DNA of 64,000 nucleotides from Novosphingobium mathurense (GCF_900168325.1 NZ_FVZE01000001.1:1240001-1304000), one strand, 5' to 3'; counted from the stretch's first letter, positions 11,409 through 19,840 are shown. Numbers and translations: made by a program. Notes: generated by a model from the sequence alone, not told the origin.

Positions 11409-12509
11409 ATGGCAAAGCTTTTCGAGCCGATTCAGGTCGGCAAACTGACCCTCGCCAACCGGATCGTCATCGCGCCGATGTGCCAGTACTCCGCCCAAGA
11501 CGGTCGCATGACCGACTGGCACACGATCCACCTGGGCACCCTTGCCCAATCCGGCGCGGGCATCCTCACCATCGAGGCCGCTGCGGTCGCGCCGGAAGGA
11601 CGTATCACTTACGCCGACGTCGGACTGTGGGACGATGAAACCGAAGCGGCGATGGGCAAGGTCCTCGAAAGCGTGCGGCGCTGGTCGGACATGCCGATCG
11701 CACTGCAACTCGCCCATGCGGGCCGCAAGGCCAGCACGACGCGTCCGTGGGACGGCGGCGCGCAGATCGCACCCGGCGAGGAAAACGGATGGCAGACCGT
11801 TTCAGCGTCGGCAGCGCCCTTCCAGACCCATGAGAACCCACCTGAAGCCCTCGATGCCGCTGGCCTTGCCCGCATTCGCGATGCCTTTGCGGACTCCGCA
11901 CGCCGCGCTGCCCGCCTTGGCATGGATGCCATCCAGATCCACGCGGCGCACGGTTACCTGCTGCACCAGTTCCTCTCACCGCTCTCCAACCGACGCGAGG
12001 ATGAATACGGCGGCAGCCTCGAAAACCGCCTGCGCTTCCCCCTCGAAGTCTACGACGCCGTGCGCGCGGCATTCCCGGCCGACAAGCCCGTGACCGTACG
12101 CGTGTCGGGCACCGACTGGGTCGACGGTGGGTGGGACGTCGAGCAGACCATCGCCTTTGCCCGCGCGCTCGAAGCGCGCGGCTGCGATGCCATCCACGTC
12201 TCCAGCGGTGGCCTGCATCCCGATCAGAAGATTCCCGTCGGCCCCAACTATCAGGTTCCGCTGGCACGAAAGGTCAAGGAGTCGGTATCGATGCCGGTCA
12301 TCGCGGTCGGCCTGATTACCGAGCCGGAACAGGCAGAAGCCATCGTTGCCACCGGGGACGCCGACATGATCGCGATTGCCCGCACCGTCCTCTACGATCC
12401 GCGCTGGCCCTGGCATGCCGCCGCCAAGCTAGGCGCAAGGGTCAAGGTGTCCCCGCAGTACCTGCGTTGCCAGCCGCACACTTACAGGGACCTGTTCGAA
12501 CAGGCCTGA
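11409..12509 (+). CDS. NADH:flavin oxidoreductase, Old Yellow Enzyme family (YqjM-like)
   Basis: FMN-dependent ene-reductase that reduces activated C=C bonds using NAD(P)H. The barrel starts LFEPIQVGKLTLANRIVIAPM and continues MCQYSAQDG, where the Cys near residue 25 is the redox-tuning Cys of the YqjM class. The substrate-binding His pair lies in IQIHAAHGYLLHQFLSP, followed by SNRREDEYGGS. Length 366 residues from ATG 11409, chosen because AGGA sits 5 nt upstream; an in-frame ATG at 11391 lacks a ribosome binding site. The physiological substrate cannot be told. A strong hairpin terminator follows. Confidence 0.92.
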   Translation: MAKLFEPIQVGKLTLANRIVIAPMCQYSAQDGRMTDWHTIHLGTLAQSGAGILTIEAAAVAPEGRITYADVGLWDDETEAAMGKVLESVRRWSDMPIALQLAHAGRKASTTRPWDGGAQIAPGEENGWQTVSASAAPFQTHENPPEALDAAGLARIRDAFADSARRAARLGMDAIQIHAAHGYLLHQFLSPLSNRREDEYGGSLENRLRFPLEVYDAVRAAFPADKPVTVRVSGTDWVDGGWDVEQTIAFARALEARGCDAIHVSSGGLHPDQKIPVGPNYQVPLARKVKESVSMPVIAVGLITEPEQAEAIVATGDADMIAIARTVLYDPRWPWHAAAKLGARVKVSPQYLRCQPHTYRDLFEQA

Positions 12510-12534
12510 CCGGCATCGCAGCCAGAAACGAGAA

Positions 12535-12566
12535 AGCCCACCGCAGCCTTGCTGCGGTGGGCTTTT
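12535..12566. terminator. Terminator between the convergent OYE and decarboxylase genes
   Basis: A perfect 13-bp stem (AGCCCACCGCAGC at 12535-12547 with its complement at 12551-12563), a 3-nt loop and a TTTT run on the plus strand. It sits between two convergent genes; the minus strand has only a shorter T run, so it mainly serves the plus-strand gene. Confidence 0.88.
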
Positions 12567-12590
12567 CAATTCCGGTCTGTGCCGTGCAGG

Positions 12591-13817
12591 TCAGCGCAGC
12601 GAGACGACGTTGTCCGAAACGCGCGGATCCTTGCGGCCGGTGTAGAGGCTCGCCATCGGTTCGTCCGACACGGTCACGACATCGCCCTGACCGAAGCCGT
12701 TGAAGGCCGTGCGCATGGCCGCGCCGTAAGCGCCGAGCATGCCGACCTCGATCCAGTCACCCGCCTTGATATCCGCCGGCAGCATGAAGGGGCCCTCCAT
12801 GAAGTCGGCATCGTCGCAAGTCGGGCCGTAGAACGAGAATTCCTGCATTTCCGCAACGTCGATCGCAACATTATCGTTGCTGCCACCGCGCGGCAGGTGC
12901 CGTACCGGGAAGCGCCATGCGACATGCGCTGCATCGTAGAGTGCGCCGTAAGCGCCATCGTTGATGTAGAGCTCGTCGCCGCGACGCTTCTCGACCTTGA
13001 CGATCAGCGAGTTGTACTCGGCCGACAGCGCCCGGCCCGGTTCGCACCAGAGTTCGGCGTTGTAGGCGATCGGCAGGGCCTCGAAGTGGCGATGGATGAT
13101 CGCGAAGTAGTCCTCTAGCGGCGGCGGCTCCATGCCCGGATAGCTCGACGGGAACCCGCCGCCGACATCGATCATGTCGATGACCACGCCGGCATCGGCA
13201 ATCGCGGCACGTGCGCGTTCCAGCGCCTGGACATAGGCGAAAGGCGTCATCGCCTGCGAGCCCACGTGGAAGCAGACGCCGAGCCAGTCGGCGACCTGGC
13301 GGGTCGCCTGCAGCAGCGGCGCGGCATCGGCCAGGTCGATGCCGAACTTCGAGGCCAGGCTTAGCTCCGAATACTCGGAAGAGACGCGCAGGCGCACGCA
13401 AAGGCGCAGGTCAGTGGCGACATTGCCTTCATCGTCGACGGTCGCGGCGAGGATCTTTTCCAGTTCCTCCTGCGTGTCGAGGCTGAAGGTACGCACGCCA
13501 TGAACGCGATAGGCCTCGCGAATGGCGCTCGCCGTCTTGACCGGGTGCATGAAGCACAGCGTTGCCTTGGGCAGGACGCCGCGGACCATGCGCACCTCGG
13601 CAATCGAGGCGACATCGTAATGCGTGATGCCGTTATCCCACAGGATTTGCACGAGATCCGGGGAGGGATTCGCCTTCACGGCATAGAGCGACTTGCCCGG
13701 GAACTTCGTTGCAAAGAAGCGGGCAGCGCGCGCAGCAGCGTGCGGGCGGTTCAGAATAACGGGTTCGTCGGGCGCGAGGGCGCGAACTACAGCCGGTGCG
13801 TCAGGATGTTCGAGCAA
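12591..13817 (-). CDS. Ornithine/lysine decarboxylase (type III PLP fold)
   Basis: PLP-dependent amino acid decarboxylase of the eukaryotic-ODC-like family, expected to make putrescine from ornithine (and perhaps cadaverine from lysine). The 408-residue protein has the Schiff-base Lys in LYAVKANPSP (Lys48), the phosphate-binding EPGR near 258, and the catalytic Cys in GPTCDDADF near 332. Specificity between ornithine and lysine cannot be fixed by eye. The first codon appears to be TTG at 13817, which fits family N-termini. It lies downstream of the carboxyspermidine genes on the same strand but 369 nt apart, with its own candidate promoter. Confidence 0.88.
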   Translation of the reverse strand: MLEHPDAPAVVRALAPDEPVILNRPHAAARAARFFATKFPGKSLYAVKANPSPDLVQILWDNGITHYDVASIAEVRMVRGVLPKATLCFMHPVKTASAIREAYRVHGVRTFSLDTQEELEKILAATVDDEGNVATDLRLCVRLRVSSEYSELSLASKFGIDLADAAPLLQATRQVADWLGVCFHVGSQAMTPFAYVQALERARAAIADAGVVIDMIDVGGGFPSSYPGMEPPPLEDYFAIIHRHFEALPIAYNAELWCEPGRALSAEYNSLIVKVEKRRGDELYINDGAYGALYDAAHVAWRFPVRHLPRGGSNDNVAIDVAEMQEFSFYGPTCDDADFMEGPFMLPADIKAGDWIEVGMLGAYGAAMRTAFNGFGQGDVVTVSDEPMASLYTGRKDPRVSDNVVSLR

Positions 13818-14186
13818 CTCAAGGGACCCCCAATCGGTGTGTTAGCGTCAAAAGCTGCCTTGCGGTTTGGAAGTCCCCATGGGGCAGCGAGGGGCGGGAT
13901 ATAAGCCTGCGGTGATGAATCGCAAGTGAAAATCCGGAGGATTCACAAAAACGTCACATAGGGTTTCCAGCCCTGCTCGGCAGGGTGGTTACCGGTGACT
14001 ATCTCCTGTGATTTCCGTAGGTTACCCAGAAATCTCTCCACTCGGAAAAATGCAAACCCGAGGCGGCAAATCCGCCCCGCACACCATTATCAACGTCAGC
14101 GCTAACATGAAGGTCCCGGCGACTCGCCGCCAAGGGGACCGACAGGGCCTGTGTTGAGACGAAACGCCCCTACTCGCCTAAGCCTT
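13818..14186 (-). other. Structured 369-nt gap upstream of the ornithine decarboxylase
   Basis: No convincing gene lies here. Several hairpins are visible (plus-strand coordinates): a GTGAA/TTCAC stem at 13926-13946, CCCTGC/GCAGGG at 13971-13985, GGCGG/CCGCC at 14062-14076, and a palindrome CGGCGA-C-TCGCCG at 14118-14130 enclosed by GGTCC/GGACC. GGTTACC is directly repeated at 13987 and 14020. Alphaproteobacterial ODC genes are known to carry a conserved leader RNA (the speF motif, Rfam RF00518), so part of this region may be such a leader; I cannot confirm a match. Confidence 0.35.
13898..13925 (-). promoter_or_regulatory. Candidate promoter for the ornithine decarboxylase
   Basis: On the minus strand TTGCGA (13925-13920), a 16-nt spacer and TATATC (13903-13898) resemble a sigma-70 promoter. 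It would give a leader of roughly 75 nt before the TTG start, containing the self-complementary CCCCATGGGG. Confidence 0.4.
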
Positions 14187-15398
14187 TCAACTCAAGCGGT
14201 CGCGGAAATCCTCGTATGCGAACTTGCGGACGCACTCGAGCGAATCCGTTTCCGAATCCCACAACCAGATCGAAGGAAGCGGCACCCCGTTGAAGGTCGT
14301 GGTCTTGACCATCGAGTAGTGGGCCTGATCGAGAAAGGCGAAGCGTTCGCCCGGCTTGGCCTCGACCGGAAGCGCATAGTCGCCGATCACATCGCCTGCG
14401 AGACAGGACGGCCCGCCAAGACGGACCCTGCCCCCTTGCGCCTCATCGACGAGGTCGTCGCCGTCGATGGGCACTTCACCCAGCATCGCCGGGCGGTAGG
14501 GTGCCTCGATCACGTCGGGCATGTGGCAGGTTGCCGAAATGTCGGTAATCGCCACCGGCATCCCGTTGAAGCCCACGTCGAGGATCGTGCCGACGAGGAT
14601 GCCGGCGTCGAGTGCCACCGCCTCACCCGGTTCCAGATAGATTTCCGCACCGGTGTCCTCGGCCATGTCGCGCAGGAACTCCACCAGCTCGTCGCGCTGG
14701 TAGTCGGCACGGGTGATGTGGTGGCCACCGCCGATGTTGATCCACTTGAACTGGCCGAAATAGGGTTCGAGATAGTCGAACACCTTGTCCCACGTCCGGT
14801 GGAGCGGTTCGAAATCCTGCTCGCACAGCGTATGCATGTGCACGCCGTCGATCATCGCGACATGCTCGTCGGTCAACTGGTCGATCGGGAAACCCAGTCG
14901 CGAATGCGGCGCGCACGGATCGTAGCGGGGCACTTCGCCCTCGGGATGCAGCGGGTTGATACGCAGCCCGATATCGAAGTCCTCACCCCGGGCACGGGCG
15001 GCCTCGATGATCGGCCAGCAACGCTCGATCTGCTGGGGCGAATTGAAGATCACGTGGTCCGAAAGGCGCAGGATCTCGTCGAGGTCGTCGGGCTTGTAGG
15101 CCGCGCAATACGTCGCGATCTCGCCGTCGTAGAACTCGGAGGCCAGCCGCGCTTCCCACAGGCCAGAAGTGCACACGCCGTCGAGATACTCGCCGATGAT
15201 CGGTGCAGTCGACCACATCGAGAACGCCTTGAGCGCCGAGAGCACTTTGGCGCCCGAACGCTCGCCGATTTCGGAGAGTATGCGCAGGTTGTCGCGCAGC
15301 TTGGCGGCGTCGACGACGAAGCTGGGACTGTCGACGCGCGACAGGTCGAATTGGGCGAAGGCGCCCGGATCACCGGCTCTGGTTTCCATATCTTTCAC
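14187..15398 (-). CDS. nspC: Carboxynorspermidine/carboxyspermidine decarboxylase
   Basis: PLP enzyme of the alanine-racemase-fold decarboxylase group that converts carboxyspermidine (or carboxynorspermidine) to spermidine (or norspermidine). The 403-residue protein starts near METRAGD; the Schiff-base Lys lies in VLSALKAFSMW (Lys57), where SALK-x-FS is the NspC signature. HSRLGF, the GGGHHITRADY segment and LEPGEA (phosphate contact) follow. Its neighbour upstream is the matching dehydrogenase and downstream lies an ODC, together a full alternative spermidine route. Confidence 0.9.
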   Translation of the reverse strand: MKDMETRAGDPGAFAQFDLSRVDSPSFVVDAAKLRDNLRILSEIGERSGAKVLSALKAFSMWSTAPIIGEYLDGVCTSGLWEARLASEFYDGEIATYCAAYKPDDLDEILRLSDHVIFNSPQQIERCWPIIEAARARGEDFDIGLRINPLHPEGEVPRYDPCAPHSRLGFPIDQLTDEHVAMIDGVHMHTLCEQDFEPLHRTWDKVFDYLEPYFGQFKWINIGGGHHITRADYQRDELVEFLRDMAEDTGAEIYLEPGEAVALDAGILVGTILDVGFNGMPVAITDISATCHMPDVIEAPYRPAMLGEVPIDGDDLVDEAQGGRVRLGGPSCLAGDVIGDYALPVEAKPGERFAFLDQAHYSMVKTTTFNGVPLPSIWLWDSETDSLECVRKFAYEDFRDRLS

Positions 15399-15414
15399 AC
15401 CTGCAGCATCGCCC

Positions 15415-15500
15415 CGTCACTGCGAGGCGCAATTGCGTCGAAGCAATCCGGAGCCGATCCTGCAACACCCCGGATTGCTTCGCTACTTTCGCAATAACGG
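15415..15500. repeat. REP-like palindromic repeat
   Basis: Two imperfect inverted arms face each other: 15415-15451 ending in CGAAGCAATCCGG and 15470-15500 beginning CCGGATTGCTTCG. The outer parts (CGTCACTGCGAGG and CGCAATAACGG) also pair loosely. This is the form of the common intergenic palindrome of alphaproteobacteria whose arms read TTGCGAG...GAAGCAATCC. It lies in the 119-nt gap between nspC and its upstream dehydrogenase gene. Confidence 0.7.
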
Positions 15501-15517
15501 CCTTGCGGCCGAAAACC

Positions 15518-16729
15518 TCAGAACGGCAGCGGTTCGGCCAGTTCCTCGCAGGTCCACGGCAGACCGTGCTCGTTGAGCATCGCCATGAACGGATCGGGGT
15601 CGAACTGCTCCATGTTGAACACGCCCTCACCCTTCCAGGCGCCGGTCAGCACCATGGCGGCACCGATCATCGCCGGAACGCCGGTGGTGTAGCTCACCGC
15701 CTGGTTTCCGGTTTCCTCGTAAGCGTCCTCATGGTCGCAGATGTTCTTGATGTAGAACGTCTTCTCACCCGATCCGTCGAGTGCCTCGCCGGTCGCGATA
15801 TCGCCGATGTTGGTCTTGCCCTTGGTCGTCGGGCCGAGCGAGGCCGGCTCGGGCAGGACCGCCTTGAGGAACTGCAGCGGGACGATCTCGACACCGTTGT
15901 AGATGACCGGATCGATGCGGGTCATGCCCACGTTCTGCAGCACGGTCAGGTGCTTGATGTACTCGTCGCCGAAAGTCATCCAGAAGCGCGCGCGCTCCAT
16001 CTCGGGGATGAACTTCGCAAGGCTTTCCAGTTCCTCATGGTACATCATGTACATGTTCTTCGGGCCGACCGCCTCGAAGTCGAACGACTGCTTCACGCCC
16101 ATCGCCGGGGTCTCGACGAATTCGCCGTTCTCCCAGTGGCGCGCGGGCGCGGTCACTTCGCGGATGTTGATTTCCGGGTTGAAGTTGGTCGCGAAGGCCT
16201 GGCCGTGATCGCCGCCATTGCAGTCGAGAATGTCGAGCGTGCGGATGGTCTTGAGCTTGTGCTTCTTGAGCCACATCGCGAACACGCTGGTAACACCCGG
16301 ATCGAAGCCCGAACCGAGCAGCGCCATGAGCCCGGCGTCCTTGAAGCGGTCCTGATATTCCCACTGCCAGCGGTACTCGAACTTCGCCACGTCCTTGGGC
16401 TCGTAGTTCGCCGTGTCCATGTAGTTCACGCCGGTCGCAAGGCAGGCGTCCATGATCGCCAGGTCCTGGTAAGGCAGCGCGAGATTGACGACAAGCTCGG
16501 GGCCGATCGAGCGGATCAGCGCCGAAGTGGCTTCCACATCGTCGGCGTCGATGGCGTAAGTGCCGATCGTCACGCCGGTGCGATCCTTCACCGATTCCGC
16601 AATCGCCTCGCACTTGGAGACCGTGCGGCTGGCGAGGTGGATGTCACTGAAGATATTCGGGTTCATCGCCATCTTGTGGACTGCGACCGAGCCGACGCCG
16701 CCTGCGCCGATCACCAGAACCTTGCTCAC
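15518..16729 (-). CDS. Carboxy(nor)spermidine dehydrogenase (saccharopine dehydrogenase-like)
   Basis: NADPH-dependent enzyme that joins aspartate semialdehyde with putrescine (or diaminopropane) to form carboxyspermidine (or carboxynorspermidine). The protein begins SKVLVIGAGGVGSVAVHK, a Rossmann dinucleotide-binding motif, followed by NYMDTANYEP and the saccharopine-dehydrogenase-like C-terminal domain. I use GTG 16729 (403 residues) because GAAGGAG lies about 9 nt upstream; an extended frame to 16792 has no ribosome binding site. Heads the minus-strand polyamine cluster and diverges from btaA. It could be misnamed as saccharopine dehydrogenase, but pairing with nspC decides. Confidence 0.88.
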   Translation of the reverse strand: MSKVLVIGAGGVGSVAVHKMAMNPNIFSDIHLASRTVSKCEAIAESVKDRTGVTIGTYAIDADDVEATSALIRSIGPELVVNLALPYQDLAIMDACLATGVNYMDTANYEPKDVAKFEYRWQWEYQDRFKDAGLMALLGSGFDPGVTSVFAMWLKKHKLKTIRTLDILDCNGGDHGQAFATNFNPEINIREVTAPARHWENGEFVETPAMGVKQSFDFEAVGPKNMYMMYHEELESLAKFIPEMERARFWMTFGDEYIKHLTVLQNVGMTRIDPVIYNGVEIVPLQFLKAVLPEPASLGPTTKGKTNIGDIATGEALDGSGEKTFYIKNICDHEDAYEETGNQAVSYTTGVPAMIGAAMVLTGAWKGEGVFNMEQFDPDPFMAMLNEHGLPWTCEELAEPLPF

Positions 16730-16860
16730 CGGGTATTCTCCTTCAATTCGCCTGCAACTGCGGCGCGCACGAACAGGTGCGAAAGGCCGCATATAGAATG
16801 CCTGTGTGACAACTCAACGCCGATCCGCGCCCGGGGTTCACGGATTTTTCGATTCCCGGG

Positions 16861-16899
16861 CTGTCATAAACTGCCATCGTCGCGTCATCACCCGGTCAC
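16861..16899 (+). promoter_or_regulatory. Pho-box-like direct repeats upstream of btaA
   Basis: Four copies related to the PhoB half-site CTGTCAT lie in tandem: CTGTCAT (16861), CTGCCAT (16871), GCGTCAT (16882) and CGGTCAC (16893). The last three are spaced exactly 11 nt apart, the period of a Pho box; the first is offset by 10. They end 50 nt before the btaA ATG. In Sinorhizobium meliloti betaine lipid synthesis is phosphate-regulated through PhoB, so control by phosphate starvation is a reasonable inference here. Confidence 0.55.
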
Positions 16900-16949
16900 G
16901 CACCGCGCACAAAAGCCCCAGAACCGTCAGCGGCGAAGGACTGACCCAG

Positions 16950-18167
16950 ATGCCCAAGAGTGCCTCGACCCTCATCGAGAAGGCTGTTGTCCGCCACGAA
17001 TCCCCCCGCCTCTCGCGCCTGCTCGACAAGGCTTTCGCCATGGCTTTCAAGGGCCTGGTCTATGCCCAGATCTGGGAAGACCCGGTGGCGGACATGGATG
17101 CGCTGCAGATCGGACCGGAAAGCCGCATCATCACCATCGCCAGCGGCGGCTGCAATGCACTGAGCTACCTGACGGCCAACCCGCACTCGATCACCTGCGT
17201 CGACCTCAACACCGCGCACATCGCCCTCAACAAGCTCAAGCACGCCGCGGTGCGCCACTTGCCGGACTATGCGAACGTGCGCCGCTTCATCGCCGAGGCC
17301 GATCATCCTTCCAACGTCGAGACCTACTCTCTGCTGCTCGCCCCCCATCTCGACGAGGCCACGCGCCGCTATTGGGAAGGCCGCGACATCGTCGGCCGCC
17401 GTCGGATCGGCGCCTTTACCCGGGGTATCTACAAGCACGGCCTGCTCGGCAACTTCATCGGCCTCGCCCACATCCTTGCCAGGCTGTACCGGATCGATCC
17501 GGCCGAGATCCTCGGTGCAGGATCGCTCGAGGACCAGCGCCGCGTCTTCGACGAGCGGTTCGCGCCCATCTTCGAACGGCGCCTCGTGCGCTGGCTGACC
17601 AATCACCCCGCCTCGCTGTTCGGGCTTGGCATTCCCCCCGCGCAGTACACCGCTCTGGCCGGCGAGCAGCGCATGGCCGACGTCCTGCGCGCCCGGCTCG
17701 AAAAGCTGGCGTGCCACTTTCCGGTCAACGACAACTACTTCGCCTGGCAGGCCTTCGGACGCGGCTACGGGCGCGGCGCGGAGCACCCGCTGCCGCCGTA
17801 CCTGCAGCGCGGCAACCTGCCCCTCGTGCGCGAACGGCTCGACCGGCTCACCGTGCGCCACGCCAATTTCACCCAGGTCCTCGCCGAAGCCGACGATGTA
17901 TCCTACGACCGCTACATCCTGCTCGACGCGCAGGACTGGATGACCGACGGGCAACTGGCCGAGCTATGGAGCCAGATCTCCCGCACTGCCCGACCGGGCT
18001 CGCGCGTGCTGTTCCGCACGGCCGCCGAGCCCTCGCTGCTGCCGGGCCGCGTGCCCGACGCCATCCTCGATCGCTGGGAATACCGCGAGGCGGAGTCGCA
18101 GGCCGCGACGCGAGCCGACCGTTCCTCGATCTATGGCGGCGTCCACCTCTACGCGTTGCGCCCGTGA
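16950..18167 (+). CDS. btaA: S-adenosylmethionine:diacylglycerol 3-amino-3-carboxypropyltransferase BtaA
   Basis: BtaA moves the aminocarboxypropyl group of S-adenosylmethionine to diacylglycerol, giving diacylglyceryl-homoserine, the first step toward the phosphorus-free betaine lipid DGTS. The 405-residue protein (DUF3419 family) shows LVYAQIWEDPVADM (residues 37-50), the SAM-binding IITIASGGCNALSYL (60-74) with VDLN following, and a C-terminal methyltransferase-like region (YILLDAQDWM). The start ATG 16950 has AAGGA 9 nt upstream; upstream in-frame codons run through the Pho-like repeats and are unlikely. The stop overlaps btaB as GTGA. Confidence 0.92.
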   Translation: MPKSASTLIEKAVVRHESPRLSRLLDKAFAMAFKGLVYAQIWEDPVADMDALQIGPESRIITIASGGCNALSYLTANPHSITCVDLNTAHIALNKLKHAAVRHLPDYANVRRFIAEADHPSNVETYSLLLAPHLDEATRRYWEGRDIVGRRRIGAFTRGIYKHGLLGNFIGLAHILARLYRIDPAEILGAGSLEDQRRVFDERFAPIFERRLVRWLTNHPASLFGLGIPPAQYTALAGEQRMADVLRARLEKLACHFPVNDNYFAWQAFGRGYGRGAEHPLPPYLQRGNLPLVRERLDRLTVRHANFTQVLAEADDVSYDRYILLDAQDWMTDGQLAELWSQISRTARPGSRVLFRTAAEPSLLPGRVPDAILDRWEYREAESQAATRADRSSIYGGVHLYALRP

Positions 18168-18808
18168 CCGGTTCGACACCTGCGACCGACCATGCCGCGC
18201 TGATGGACAGGGTCTATCGCGGCCAGCGCCACATTTACGACCTGACGCGCAAGTACTACCTGTTCGGCCGCGACCGGCTGATCGACGAACTCGAATGCCG
18301 CGCCAGTCACGCCGTACTCGAACTGGGCTGCGGCACCGGACGCAACCTGCAGCTCATCGCCCGACGCTGGCCCGGCGTGCAGTGCCACGGCCTCGATATC
18401 TCCGCCGAAATGCTCAAGAACGCCCGCAAGCGGCTTGGCTTTTCCGGTCACCTGGCACTCGGCGATGCCACCTGCTTCGATGCACGCAACCTGTTCGGAC
18501 GCGAGGGCTTCGATCGCGTCGTCCTGTCCTATGCACTCTCGATGATCCCGGGCTGGGAAGCCGCACTGGAGCAAGCGGTCGCGGCGCTGGCCCCGGGCGG
18601 CTCCGTGCGCATCGTCGACTTCGGAGACCTCTCAGGCCTACCGACGCCGCTCGCCGGGGGATTGCGCAAGTGGCTGGCGCATTTCCACGTCACCCCGCGC
18701 GTGGAGCTGCAAACGGTGTGCGCCCGGATTGCGAACGACAGGCGCCTGAAACTGGAGCACATGCGCGGGCCGCTCGGCTATTACCAGATGGTGCATATCT
18801 CGCGCTGA
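18164..18808 (+). CDS. btaB: Diacylglyceryl-homoserine N-methyltransferase BtaB
   Basis: BtaB methylates diacylglyceryl-homoserine three times to yield the betaine lipid DGTS. The 214-residue class I methyltransferase begins at GTG 18164, overlapping the btaA stop. Motif I is VLELGCGTGRN (51-61), the acidic residue of motif II lies in GLDISAEML, and SYALSMIPGW and APGGSVRIVDFG match the post-motifs of this family. RVYRGQRHIYDLTRKYYLF near the N-terminus is characteristic of BtaB. Strict coupling with btaA supports the assignment. Confidence 0.92.
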   Translation: MTGSTPATDHAALMDRVYRGQRHIYDLTRKYYLFGRDRLIDELECRASHAVLELGCGTGRNLQLIARRWPGVQCHGLDISAEMLKNARKRLGFSGHLALGDATCFDARNLFGREGFDRVVLSYALSMIPGWEAALEQAVAALAPGGSVRIVDFGDLSGLPTPLAGGLRKWLAHFHVTPRVELQTVCARIANDRRLKLEHMRGPLGYYQMVHISR

Positions 18809-18823
18809 GCCTATAGCGCGGCG

Positions 18824-19789
18824 ATGAGCAATGCATCCCCCCGCAAGCCGACCGCCGAGGGCGTCAGCCTCGCCGCGCGCAAGGTCGGCGAAATCCTGCC
18901 CATGACTCCCCTGCTCCCGCTCGAGGTCGAGGGCACGACGATCTGGTGCAAGGCCGAGTGCCTGCAACCGGTCGGCGCCTTCAAGATCCGCGGCGCCTGG
19001 CATCGCCTGACGGCGTTGTCCGGGGACGAGCGCAAGCGCGGTGTCATCGGCGTGTCGAGCGGCAACCACGCCCAGGGGGTCGCCTGGGCCGCGCGCGAAC
19101 TGGGCATCGCCGCAACCATCGTCATGCCTCTCGACGCACCGCAGGTGAAGCTCGCGAACACCCGCGCGCTGGGCGCAGAAGTCGTGCTCTACGACAGGCC
19201 GGGCGGCGAGGACCGCGACGAAGTGGCCGAGCGCCTTTCTGCAGAGCGCGGCGCCACCCTCGTCCATGCCTTCGGCGACCCGTGGATCATCGAGGGTCAA
19301 GGCTCCGTCGGGATCGAGATTGCCCGGCAGATGGACGGTGCGCCCGATCTCCTCGTCACACCTTGCGGCGGCGGCGGTCTTGCCGCAGGCCTTGCCCTCG
19401 CCTGCCCCGATTCGCGCGTGATCCCGGTCGAACCGGAAGGGTGGGACGACGTCTGCCGCAGCCTTGAAGCGGGCGAGATCGTCCCGGTTTCACGCGATGC
19501 GCCGCCTACCGCCTGCGATGCCCTGCAGACGCCCGCAACACGACCGGTCAATTTCGAAGTGCTCAAGGCACGTTGCCCCTTCGGCCTTGTCGCCACACCT
19601 GCGGAAATTCGGGCCGCGCAGCGTCTGGCATTCCAGAAACTGCGCCTTGTCGTCGAGCCGGGCGGTGCGGCGGCACTGGCCGCCGTTCTGGCGGGCAAGG
19701 TCGAACTGGCGCCGCGCACCGCAATCGTACTGTCCGGCGGCAATACCGATGCCGCTAGCTTTGCCGCGGTACTCGCCGGGAACGATTGA
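18824..19789 (+). CDS. PLP-dependent threonine/serine dehydratase family protein
   Basis: Fold-type II PLP enzyme of the threonine dehydratase/serine racemase group, converting threonine to 2-oxobutyrate and ammonia or acting on serine. The 321-residue protein has the cofactor Lys in GAFKIRGAW (Lys54), the substrate loop SSGNHAQG near 83, the phosphate-binding CGGGG near 184 and a Ser/Gly-rich VLSGGNTD near the end. There is no C-terminal ACT regulatory domain, so it is the catabolic or racemase-like type rather than IlvA. Only 15 nt separate it from btaB, so it may share that transcript. Confidence 0.85.
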   Translation: MSNASPRKPTAEGVSLAARKVGEILPMTPLLPLEVEGTTIWCKAECLQPVGAFKIRGAWHRLTALSGDERKRGVIGVSSGNHAQGVAWAARELGIAATIVMPLDAPQVKLANTRALGAEVVLYDRPGGEDRDEVAERLSAERGATLVHAFGDPWIIEGQGSVGIEIARQMDGAPDLLVTPCGGGGLAAGLALACPDSRVIPVEPEGWDDVCRSLEAGEIVPVSRDAPPTACDALQTPATRPVNFEVLKARCPFGLVATPAEIRAAQRLAFQKLRLVVEPGGAAALAAVLAGKVELAPRTAIVLSGGNTDAASFAAVLAGND

Positions 19790-19840
19790 CAAGTTCCCCG
19801 TCTCGGCAGACGCTTAGGCACTGGCAGAGGGGGAAATCTA

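Noticed and set aside
9492-11717. 741-codon minus-strand frame opposite hemA
   Set aside because: Antisense shadow of hemA and neighbours; the hemA motifs are unambiguous.
15503-18808. A very long plus-strand open frame (about 1,100 codons) across the polyamine genes
   Set aside because: It lies antisense to the carboxyspermidine dehydrogenase and then runs in a wrong frame through btaA; only its last 645 nt (btaB) are real. GC-rich third positions create such shadows.
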